Part shown: in pieces, positions 10,491-18,745 of the stretch | Position numbering within the stretch: the first letter of the stretch is position 1 | How the letters are laid out: each line of letters starts with the position of its first letter | Source of the DNA: Poronia punctata | Lineage: Eukaryota; Ascomycota; Sordariomycetes; Xylariales; Xylariaceae | Assembly (NCBI GenBank): GCA_022579005.1 | Contig: MU401884.1 | Coordinates: 1 to 18,745 of the forward strand | Reading direction: 5' to 3' | DNA length: 18,745 nucleotides | Notes under the pieces: generated by a model | Database searches by the model: none | What the model was told of the DNA's origin: nothing | Seen by the model: the letters and a program-made list of their open reading frames with translations, nothing else | Program-made: the position numbers and the translations under genes

Positions 10491-12925
10491 TAATAAAAAG
10501 TAATAAATGCTATAAAAGCTATAAAAACTTTATAGTTAAAAAAAAAAAGGTAATAAAAAAAGCATTTATTTTTATAGTTTTTGCTTTTTAGCTTTATAAT
10601 ACTATATAGCTATTTTAGCTTAAATATTAAAAGTGCTATAAACTTTTAAATAGCTTTTTAGCTTTTTAGCTTTATAGCTACTTTAATATAAATATTAAAA
10701 GTATAATAAGCTTTTAAGTAGCTTTTAGCTTTATTATATTTTATAGCTAACTAAGTTTAAGTATTAAAAGCATAGTAAGCTTTTAAGTAGCTTTTAGCTT
10801 TATAATACTTTATAGCTAACTAGGTTTAAATATTAAAAGTGTTATAAGCTTTAAAGCAGCTTTTTAGCTTTTTAGCTTTAAAGTTATTTTATAGCTATTT
10901 TAGCTTAAAAATTAAAAGTATAGTAAGCTTTTAAGTAGCTTTTAGCTTTATTATACTTTATAGCTAACTAGGTTTAAATATTAAAAGTATAGTAAGCTTT
11001 TAAGTAGCTTTTAGCTTTATTATACTTTATAGCTAACTAAATTAAAGTACTAAAAGTGCTATAAGCTTTTAAGTAGCTTTTTAGCTTTTTAGCCTTATTA
11101 TATTTTATAACTAACTAAGTTTAAGTATTAAAAGTATTAAAAGCTTTAAAGTAGCTTTTTAGCTTTAAAATTACTTTATAGCTACTTTAGCTTAAAAATT
11201 AAAAGTGCTATAAGCTTTTAAGTAACTTTTAGCTTTGCTATATTTTATAGCTACTTTAGCTTAAAAATTAAAAGCGCTATAAGCTTTTAAGTAGCTTTTT
11301 AGCTTTTTAGCTTTAAAGTTACTTTATAGCTACTTTAGCTTAAAAACTAAAAATATAGTAAGCTTTTAAATAGCTTTTAGCTTTATAGCTACTTTAAAGC
11401 TAACTAGGTTTAAGTACTAAAAGCATAATAAGCTTTTAAGTAGCTTTTTAGCTTTTTAGCTTTAAAGTTACTTTATAGCTACTTTAGCTTAAAAATTAAA
11501 AGCGTAGTAAGCTTTTAAGTAGCTTTTAGCTTTACTATACCTTATAGCTACCTTAGCTTAAAAATTAAAAGTATTATAAGCTTTTAAGTAGCTTTTAACT
11601 TTGCTATACTTTATAATAACTTTAGCTTAAAAAATAAAAGCGCTATAAGCTTTTAAAAAGCTTTTAGCTTTATAGCTACTATAGCTTAAATATTAAAAGT
11701 GCTAAAAAATTTAAAGTAGCTTTTTAGCTTTATAGCTACTTTAATATAAATATTAAAAGCGCTATAAGCTTTTAAGTAGCTTTTTAGCCTTTTAGCTTTA
11801 TAGTTACTTTAATATAAGTATTAAAAGTATAGTAAGCTTTTAAAAAGCTTTTAGCTTTACTATACTTTATAGCTACTTTAGCTTAAAAATTAAAAGCGCT
11901 ATAAGCCTTTAAGTAGCTTTTTAACTTTTTAGCTTTATAGCTACTTTAGCCTAGGTATTAAAAGCGCTATAAGCTTTTAAGTAGCTTTTTAACTATTTAG
12001 CTTTACTATACTTTATAGCTAACTAGGTCTAGGTATTTAAAGCGCTATAAGCTTTTAAATAGCTTTTAGCTTTATAGTTATTATAGCTTAAATATTAAAA
12101 GCGCTAAGAGCTTTAAAGTAGCTTTTTAGCTTTATAGCTACTTTAATATAAGTACTAAAAGCGCTATAAGCCTTTAAATAGCTTTCTAGCTTTTTAGCTT
12201 TATAGCTACTTTAGCTTAAGTATTAAAAGTATTATAAGCTTTTAAGTAGCTTTTTAACTATTTAGCTTTATAGCTACTTTAATATAAATATTAAAAGCGT
12301 AATAAGCTTTTAAAAAGCCTTTAGCTTTATTATACTTTATAGTTACTTTAGCTTAAAAACTAAAAGCGCTATAAGCCTTTAAGTAGCTTTTAGCTTTATA
12401 GCTACTATAGCTTAAATACTAAAAGCGCTATAAGCTTTTAAATAGCTTTTTAGCTTTTTAGCATTATAACTACTTTAGCTTAAATATTAAAAGCGCTATA
12501 AGCTTTTAAATAGCTTTTTAGCTATTTAGCCTTGCTATACTTTATAGCTAATTAGGTTTAAGTATTTAAAGTGCTATAAGCTTTTAAGTAGCTTTTAGCT
12601 TTATAGCTACTATAGCTTAAGTATTAAAAGCGCTAAAAGCTTTAAAGTAGCTTTTTAGCTTTATAGCTACTTTAATATAAGTATTAAAAGCGCTATAAGC
12701 TTTTAAGTAGCTTTTTAGCTTTTTAGCTTTATAGCTACTTTAGCTTAAATATTAAAAGCGCTATAAGCTTTTAAGTAGCTTTTTAGCTATTTAGCTTTAC
12801 TATATTTTATAACTAACTAAGTTTAAGTATTTAAAGCGCTATAAGCTTTAAAGCAGCTTTTTAGCCTTTTAGCTTTAAAGTTACTTTATAGCTACTTTAG
12901 CTTAAGTACTAAAAGTACTATAAGC
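10490..12925. repeat. large minisatellite, about 33 units of 59-80 bp, with higher-order structure
   Basis: The repeat phrase GCTATAAGCTTTTAAGTAGC recurs about 33 times, for example at 10634, 11058, 11276, 11761, 11966, 12495, 12760 and 12837. Each is followed by a variable number of TTTTTAGC steps, TTTATAGCTACTTTAGCTTAA and TATTAAAAG. Unit length varies in steps: about 59-61, 66-70 and 76-80. The longer forms carry an extra TATACTTTATAGCTAACTAGG segment. Unit types recur in order: the blocks starting at 12043 and 12571 (528 bp apart) match unit by unit for about 190 bp, and the block at 11641 is similar, so there is a higher-order repeat. G+C is higher than around it (17 of 60 at 12601-12660). 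The GCGC form of the joint is common to the right of about 11640 and rare to the left. No open frame runs through it. Confidence 0.95.
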
Positions 12926-12986
12926 TGTTATAGGCTAAAAACCTAAAGTTGTTATATTAGCACGTTAGCTATTACCTTAGCTTACA

Positions 12987-13005
12987 AGCATTGCTTAGCA
13001 ATGCT
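12987..13005. repeat. 8-bp stem, 3-nt loop hairpin
   Basis: AGCATTGC (12987-12994), loop TTA, GCAATGCT (12998-13005): a perfect stem containing G and C in an otherwise AT-only region. The bases after it are CAGCTTAAAA. Helitron 3' ends have a hairpin followed by CTRR. Here CTTA follows a few bases later and does not match CTRR, so that assignment is not supported. It could also be an old transcription or recombination hairpin. Confidence 0.55.
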
Positions 13006-13056
13006 CAGCTTAAAATAAAGTAGTTAAATAGCTATATAGGCATATAAGCAATATGC

Positions 13057-13131
13057 GTACAACTTGTTATATTTTTTTTTTTTTTGTTAGCTAAAAAATA
13101 GACTTTATTTAGACTATATTAACAAGTGTAC
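13057..13131. mobile_element. possible 75-bp MITE or transposon-end relic with imperfect terminal inverted repeats
   Basis: GTACAACTTGTTATAT at the left and the reverse complement of 13115-13131 (GTACACTTGTTAATATA) share GTACA and CTTGTTA with a one-base indel in each arm. The right arm continues outward as CTG, giving a CAGTACAC-like outer end reminiscent of Tc1/mariner-type fungal transposons. The interior is a 14-T run and about 30 bp keeping GA and TC. No flanking TA duplication is present (TT follows the right end), so this may be a chance pairing or a truncated element. Confidence 0.35.
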
Positions 13132-13443
13132 TGTTGCTATTAACTTATTATATATTTTTTAACTTACTTAAACTTTTTATATTATTTTATTACTTTTTTT
13201 AAATATAAAATATTTTAAAAAATACTTTAAGTAACGCAGCCTAGTTTTATATAATATATATAATTAAATTAAAAACATTTTTAATATATAACTTAGTTAA
13301 GTTAATAAGAGTATAGCTATGCTAAATTAAATAAGCGCTAACTTAAAACATTACTTTAATAAATTAACTTAATAAATTATAGTATAACTTAAAAGTAATA
13401 CTAGTATACTATAAGCGCTTTTTAAAAGCTAGCTAGCAATTAT

Positions 13444-13473
13444 TATAAAAGCTTTTTATATAAAGCTTTTATA
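13444..13473. repeat. 12-bp inverted repeat, 6-nt loop
   Basis: TATAAAAGCTTT and AAAGCTTTTATA surround TTATAT. The sequence AAAAGCTTT is common in this window because AAGCTT resists the mutation process, so the pairing may be a by-product of word bias. Confidence 0.5.
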
Positions 13474-14321
13474 CACTTTTTAAAAAAAGCTTTTATTTAC
13501 GCTAGCTAAGTTTAATAGTAACTATAGCAAGTAAGCTTTATAAAAATAGTTTATAAAGTTTAAAATTGCTTAAAATGTTAAGTTTATTAATATTAAGCGC
13601 ATATAGTAATATATAATTTATAAGCGTTTTAAGCTTTTTATATAAAAAATAGTTAATAAGTTTTATATAAAAAAAGCTTAAATAAAAAAATACTTTTTTA
13701 ATACTTTTTTTGTATACTTTACTACTACTTATTATAATTTTAAGCGCTACTTATAAGCTATAGCTAAGTACTGCGTACTAAAGCAAAGCTTTTAAAAAAG
13801 CTTTAATACTTTTTTTTTTAAATTTAAAAAACTAATAGCTAAATTTAAAAATATATAGTAGCTTAACGCTATAAAGCTTAGCTACTTATAAAGCATATTT
13901 AATAATAAGCTTTTAAGCACTTTAGTAAGCATTAAGCTACTACTTAATAACTATACTATATATATTAATTATATAATAAAAGTAGCTAAATAGCTTAAAA
14001 ATCTTTTAAGCTATAAGTTATAATTATAAAATACTATTATAGCCTTTTTTTAAATAAACGCTAATAGTAATACTTTTATAATAAGCGTTTTTAAAATAAA
14101 AAAAAGCATATATATAAAGCCTTTAAAAATCTTTAAAAACTTAGTTAAGCAATAAATAAAAAAAAAGCTATATATTTAATATAAAAAAAGCAATTACTTT
14201 AGCAAAAATTATTTAAATATTTTAAATAAGCTATTAAAAAGTATTAGTATAAATAATATTAGCTTTACGCTAGCTACTTTTAAGCTGCTTATAAGTTAAA
14301 AACTTAAATTAAAAAATAAGT

Positions 14322-14351
14322 AACTTTTATATATAGCTATATATAAAAGTT
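14322..14351. repeat. 30-bp perfect palindrome centred on AGCT
   Basis: Arms of 15 bp with no loop, reading outward from the central AGCT (14335-14338) through TATATA to AAAAGTT. In DNA made almost only of A and T, one palindrome of this length in about 19 kb is roughly what chance allows, so no function is claimed. Confidence 0.55.
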
Positions 14352-15949
14352 TAAGCTAAAATTAAATAAGTTATTAAATGCTAAAAGCTAAATAAATAGT
14401 ACTTTATTTATTATAATTACGTTAATAAAAAATTTAAAATTTTATAAAAGTTTTATTAACAATAGTTATAAGTATTATATAAAAGTAAGCAATTAACTTA
14501 TATAGCACTTAAAGCTTAAGCGTATACTTATAAAATAATAAGTACTTAAACTAGTAATAAAAGCGTTTTTTGCTTACGTGCGTTTTTTAAAAAACATACT
14601 AATAATAAATAAAATAACTTAGTTATAAGTAAATATTAATAAATATTTAAAACATATTTATATATATATAATACTAAAGCTTTAATATAACCTAGTACTA
14701 AGTAAGCTTTAAAAAAAAAAAAAAAAGTAGTTTACATAGCTTATAAAAAGCATATAGTTATTAAACGCGCTAAAAGCTTAGTTATATATAAAATAAAATA
14801 TAACCCCTAGCTATAAACTGCTTTTTTTAAACTAATTATAGTTTATATTATTATATTTACGTTTATTATATTAATAATATGCTTAATATAAACAATATAT
14901 AAAATAAATATAAGCACTATATTAATAAAAATGTTTATAGTATTTATAGCTAATATTAATAAAGCTTTTATATTAAAATAAATAGGTTTTTTAAAAAAGA
15001 CTTTTTTTTTAAAGCTTATTAAATTTATAGCTTTTTTTAACAAAGCTTTATTATATATATTGCCCTTTTATTGCCTAAGCATAAATTATATAATTTTTTT
15101 AGTTTAAAATAAAAATAAAAACAAAGCATAGGTTTTATAAAGTTTTTTTTATAGTATAATTAAAAAAAAGCTACTAGTATTATAAAAAATACTTACTAAG
15201 CTACTAAATAAAAGCTTTATTTATATAAGTAGCTTATTAGCTAGTGCTTTAGTACTTTTTATATATAAACTTAAAAGTAGCTTTTACTTTTATGCTAATT
15301 ATTATATATTAAATAAAATAACTTATTATAATAGTTACTTTTTTTTATTAATTTATAAAATACTTAAAATGCTTTTAAAAGCAAAGTAGTTTACTAAAGT
15401 TAACATATACGCTACGTTTTATAAAATATACATAGCTTTAAATAAAAAGTAAAAAATAGCATTTTATATTTATTTTAAATTATTTAAGTAGCTTATTACC
15501 TTTTTTAGCTTAAGCAGTATGCTTATAACGTTTTAGCGCTATGTTAATAATATTTTTTATAAGTTTTTAAACATTTTTTATATTACTTATTTTAATAATA
15601 TTTTAATTTTTATAAACAATTTATATAAAAATTATATAAACAAAGTTAAGCTAGTATTAAGCTGCTTATAAAATAAAAGCTTAAACTTAAATATTAATAA
15701 AAGTAAGTTTACTATTAAAAAAACTAAATATTTTAGCTATATTATTAAAGTTAATATTAAAGTTAGTATAAACTTTAAAAAAATATATATAATATAAAAA
15801 TAAAAGCTTTTTATTATGCTTAAAAGCGTTTAAAAGTTTTTTTAAATTTTTAAACTTTTATAAAGATTTTATTAAAAATTATTTACTTTTTACTATACCT
15901 TTTACTTTTTTTATATAAAAAAGTACTTTATATATTTAAAGATTAAAGT

Positions 15950-15984
15950 AAAATAACGCGTTTAAAACGCTTAAACGTTATTTT
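15950..15984. repeat. interrupted inverted repeat with several CG
   Basis: AAAATAAC plus GTTTAA pair with TTAAAC plus GTTATTTT around an AACGC loop, with a two-base GC bulge in the left arm. It keeps four CG dinucleotides within about 20 bases, unusual here. No other transposon feature is adjacent. Confidence 0.45.
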
Positions 15985-17751
15985 TTAGCTAAGCTTTAAT
16001 TAGCTTATTAAAATTTTAATAAACTAATATATATTAAAATAAACTGCTTAAAATAAGCGCTTAAAAAGTACTTAAACTAATTAAATAATAATAGCTATTA
16101 GTAGCTAGTAGCTTACTATTTTTAATAGCTTATACTAGCTAAAGTAAACTATATAATTTATAATAAAAAGCTTTTTATAGTTATAAGCTACTTATATAAA
16201 TAGTAAGCAAAGCTTTATAGCGTTATAAAAATGTTTATAATAATTATAAACTATAAAAACCTTATATACTTTATATTAGCTTAAAAGCTAAAAAGATGCT
16301 AAGTAAAATAGGTAATAAAACTAATAAAATTTAACTTTATTTTTAAATTTTATATAAAGCGCTTAAATAATAAGCTTAATATACTTTTATAAAAAAAACA
16401 AAACGCTTTTTAAAAACTAAGCAATAAAAAGCTTATAAAGCAAGTTTAAAAGCTACTTTTTAATAAGTAGCTTTTTTATAAATAAATAAAAAAAGCTATT
16501 AATATAATAAGTGTACGCTAGCTTATAATAAAAAGTAAAAAGCTTTTTAAAAGTAAAAAAGTTTTTAACTATAAAGACTTTATAAGACTTTAAAGCATAG
16601 CGCTTAAAAAAAACGTAACCTATATAAAAGTAGTTATATTAATATAAAATAAATTAATAGCTTTTTTTTTTATTTAAGCTTAAAAGTTTTTATTAGTAAG
16701 TATAAGCTTAATATGCAAAGCATGCTTACTTTTTATAATTAATTATAAGTGCTTAATTAAAAACTTTTATATATAGTATTAATTTAAAATATTTATAACT
16801 TTTATATTATAAGCTACCTAAGCTATAAGTTAATAATTATAATTATTTTATATAAGTTTTATTAGCTGCTTTTTTTTTATAATATTTACTACTTTTTAAA
16901 AAATTATAATGTTTATAGCTAAAAAACAATTTAGCAAAATTAACAATAAGCTTTGCTTAAGCTGCTTTTAATTAATTTTATAATAAACTTTTTAGCAAAA
17001 AAGCTAAGCAACCTAACTTTTTTTATAATAATAATAAACTAGCTAAGCAAAAATATAGTACTTAAAGCAATATATATAATAAATATAAAAACTTATACTA
17101 AATAGTTTATAATAAACTACTAGCAATACTATAGCTTTTTAATAGCTATAATTAGTAATAAAAAATTAAATTAAATTAAGCGTTTTTAAACTTAATTTTA
17201 TATGTTAGTAAGTATTAAGCAACGCTTTTTTACTATATACTACTTAAAAACAAATAAAGCTACTAAAAAAGCAAACTAAACAGTATTAGCTTACTTATAA
17301 GCTTTTATTATATATATATAGTTTAATTAAATAATATTGCTTTTAAGCATAATGCTTATAATTAATAATTATAATACTTTAATAATAAAGCTAAGCTTTT
17401 TTTTTATAATATATAGCTATTATGTTTATACTATTTTTTTAGTTTACTTTAGTATGTTATTTATAAATAATTTATAAGTAAAAGCTAATTACTTTATATA
17501 ATACTTAAAAAAAAGCATTAAGTTTACTTAGTTTATAATAGTAGCAGCTTAGTAACATATAAAAAATTTAGCTAATTAATACTATAAGCTAATAAAAAGG
17601 TTTTAAGTAAAGTAATTAGTATAGCTTTTACTAAAAAATATTATTACTTTATAGCTTTTATAAAAGCTAGCTTAGCTATATGCAAAATATAAGATTATAC
17701 GCATAATTAGCTTATAAGTAGTAAAGTTAAATACTTTATATAGCATATATA

Positions 17752-17773
17752 ATAAGTTTTATATAAAACTTAT
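17752..17773. repeat. 22-bp perfect palindrome
   Basis: ATAAGTTTTAT followed immediately by its reverse complement. Low-complexity AT composition makes it weak evidence of function. Confidence 0.45.
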
Positions 17774-18040
17774 ATATAACGTAAAAAACAATCTTTTTTT
17801 TTATAAATATAAAATAATAAATAATTACTACTTTTAGTTTAAAAAAATAAAAAAGCAAAAGCAAAATAAAAAGTAAAAGCTATTTTTAAAGCTTTTTAAG
17901 TTAAAAGCGGCCTATAAGCTAAGCGCTACTTGCTTATAAAATAAAAAAAATATGCTATTTTAATAAAAAAGCCTTTAAAAAGCTTTTTAAACATAGTTAT
18001 ATTAAACAACTTTAAAAAATAATATAAAAACGTTTTAAAA

Positions 18041-18292
18041 AACAATAGCCTAAGTACTGTGTTTTTTAAGACACGCTTGCAAAAAAAATAAAAAAAAGGG
18101 TTATATAGCTTATAAAATAATAATATATAATTAAGTTAATTATAAGTGTTGCTTATTTAATCTACTTTCTTTTTTATTTCTATTTAACTATAACTATAAC
18201 TATATGCATTTTATGCGCTACTTTTGCAACTTTTTTTTAAAAATTCCCTTAAAGCTCCTTATAAGCTACTTAGTTATATTAAACAAGCAAGG
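18041..18292 (+). other. third partly preserved island (possible retrotransposon 3' untranslated region)
   Basis: Directly before LTR copy B the sequence regains CA, TG, TC and CC (for example GACACGCTTGC at 18070-18080, AAATTCCC near 18240, AGCTCC near 18254). It includes an A-rich tract ending in GGG (18081-18100), a pyrimidine tract at 18161-18185 and three AACTAT steps near 18186-18203. The bases abutting the LTR are AAACAAGCAAGG, a modest purine-rich stretch where a polypurine tract would sit. No protein is recognised. Its position matches the 3' non-coding part of an LTR element in plus orientation, mirroring the island after LTR copy A. Confidence 0.45.
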
Positions 18293-18514
18293 TGTTAAAA
18301 CTAGTAAAATGGCTAAATTGTATATATTAATTAATATACGCGTAAAGAAGTAAAACTTTTTTTTTTTGCAAAATTTATATATACTAAATAAGTAAAGAGA
18401 GACTTTTTATAAGAGAACTTTTTTTTTTATAGTAGTTTTTACTATAGCTATATAACTTTTACTATATAAGTATTATATTAATTTTTATTATTTTATAACT
18501 TATTAAATTTAATA
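18293..18514 (+). mobile_element. putative retrotransposon LTR, copy B (222 bp)
   Basis: Gap-free partner of 2564-2785, with 187 of 222 positions identical and all 35 differences transitions. It starts with intact TGTTA and ends TAATA (TAACA in copy A). Copy B carries the A/T state at 20 sites, 13 of them in its last 90 bp, so its 5' half is the better preserved, the reverse of copy A. It keeps ACGCGT at about 18338-18343 and AAGAGAG-type purines that are lost in copy A. The base before it is the end of AAGCAAGG, and TACCT follows. That does not match TTAAT before copy A, so a single-element target duplication is not supported. Confidence 0.72.
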
Positions 18515-18745
18515 TACCTTTTTAAAATAAGCTAATAAACTAGTTTATTTTGTAGCTATAAATAATATTTTTATTTTATAGTATTATAGCTTTTATAGTA
18601 ATAGTTATAGTGTTTTAAATTATTTTAATTTATTTTTTTAATTTTTTTGCACTTTTATAGTAATAAGCTAGTTAATTTTAGTTTAAATAGCTTTAACGTT
18701 AACTAAATTAATTTGTTATAAAAAGCTTGCTTACTTATTTTATAC
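18515..18745. other. degraded AT-rich flank, no gene
   Basis: Stops in all frames and T-rich on the plus strand like 1-2563, consistent with DNA outside the element bounded by the two LTR copies. Nothing recognisable to the window end. Confidence 0.55.

Larger units (their letters stand above)
12926..13133. other. second preserved island after the minisatellite
   Basis: At the right edge of the minisatellite the phrase CTATAAGC breaks off into sequence that keeps CA, TG, TC, GA and CG (for example AGCACGTTAGC, ATGCTCAGC, AGTGTACTG). TGTTATA occurs at 12926 and TGTTATATT at 12950, and TATATTAACA ends at 13124, so a 175-bp LTR-like unit (12950-13124) is conceivable. However, its neighbouring 5-mers (AAAGT and AGTGT) do not form a clean target duplication. 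No protein is recognised. The island holds a hairpin and a short inverted-repeat element, listed separately. It is most likely a transposon end younger than its surroundings. Confidence 0.5.
13134..18040. other. gene-free, degraded AT-rich DNA
   Basis: About 4.9 kb without a credible gene. The longest open frame, 14843-15043 on the minus strand, starts with TTG and encodes only a low-complexity Ile/Asn/Leu/Lys-rich string. GCG, CGC and CGTT are somewhat more frequent here than in 1-2563, suggesting slightly less complete mutation. If the LTR copies belong to one element this would be its 3' internal part, but no polymerase or envelope-like motif could be read. Several inverted repeats are listed separately. 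No RNA gene was seen. Confidence 0.65.

Noticed and set aside
2989..12980. Shared CGTTAGC-ATTA phrase between the islands at about 2989 and 12963
   Set aside because: Only about 12 bases agree and the neighbouring sequence diverges in ways not explained by transitions. Too short to call homologous.
12987..13009. Helitron 3' terminus (hairpin plus CTRR)
   Set aside because: The hairpin is good, but the following bases read CAGCTTA, not CTRR, and no TC-type 5' end was identified.
12950..13124. Solo LTR with TGTTATATT start and TATATTAACA end
   Set aside because: The flanking 5-mers AAAGT and AGTGT do not make a target duplication even allowing C-to-T or G-to-A change, and no second copy exists in the window.
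14322..14351. 30-bp perfect palindrome as a regulatory or origin site
   Set aside because: With nearly two-letter DNA, an arm of 15 matching bases is expected about once in 20-40 kb, so length alone is not evidence of function.
14843..15043. 66-codon open frame on the minus strand
   Set aside because: It starts at TTG (15043), has no convincing ribosome or Kozak context, and encodes almost only Ile, Asn, Leu, Lys and Phe with no family resemblance. Such a frame is expected by chance in DNA of this length and composition.
1..18745. Mitochondrial or Plasmodium-like AT-rich DNA
   Set aside because: The asymmetry of surviving contexts and the transition-only divergence of the LTR copies point to directed C-to-T mutation of repeats. 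There are also no mitochondrial genes, tRNAs or rRNAs.

Overview
The window is a gene-free, extremely AT-rich stretch that looks like heterochromatic repeat DNA from a filamentous ascomycete (Pezizomycotina) genome hit by repeat-induced point mutation (RIP) or a very similar C-to-T process. Most lines carry only about 10% G+C (5 of 60 bases at 1-60), while a few short islands reach 40% (24 of 60 at 2821-2880). No credible protein gene, tRNA or rRNA was found on either strand. The only open frame of any length is a 66-codon, TTG-started, Ile/Asn/Leu/Lys-rich chance frame at 14843-15043 (minus), and it was rejected.

The best-supported objects are two copies of one 222-bp sequence in the same orientation, at 2564-2785 and 18293-18514, exactly 15,729 bp apart. 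They align without a gap, have sharp ends, and begin TGTTA / end TAACA in the less-mutated copy, as a long terminal repeat (LTR) does. They differ at 35 positions, and all 35 are transitions. Less-mutated islands lie just inside them: 2786-3025 after the left copy and 18041-18292 before the right one. They may be the ends of one large or nested LTR retrotransposon, or two separate remnants. No target-site duplication was found.

Layout: 1-2563, degraded, T-rich, no gene; 2564-3025, LTR copy A and a preserved island; 3026-3135, 29-bp tandem repeats; 3136-5000, degraded and A-rich; 5001-5554, a 39/42-bp minisatellite bracketed by TAA microsatellites; 5555-9420, degraded; 9421-10490, three copies of a larger segmental repeat; 10490-12925, a large minisatellite of about 33 units of 59-80 bp with higher-order organisation; 12926-13133, a second preserved island with a hairpin and a short inverted-repeat element; 13134-18040, degraded; 18041-18514, third island and LTR copy B; 18515-18745, degraded flank.

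The most interesting signal is mutational. Comparing the two LTR copies, 34 of 35 lesions fall on C (read on the appropriate strand) that is NOT flanked 5' by a purine and 3' by a pyrimidine. Conversely, 18 of the 19 G/C positions kept in both copies ARE in that R-C-Y context. This explains why the surviving C and G across the window sit almost entirely in ACT, GCT, AGT and AGC, and why AGCT is so common. Classical RIP is described by the 3' neighbour (CpA). The two-sided rule seen here is a testable departure from that.
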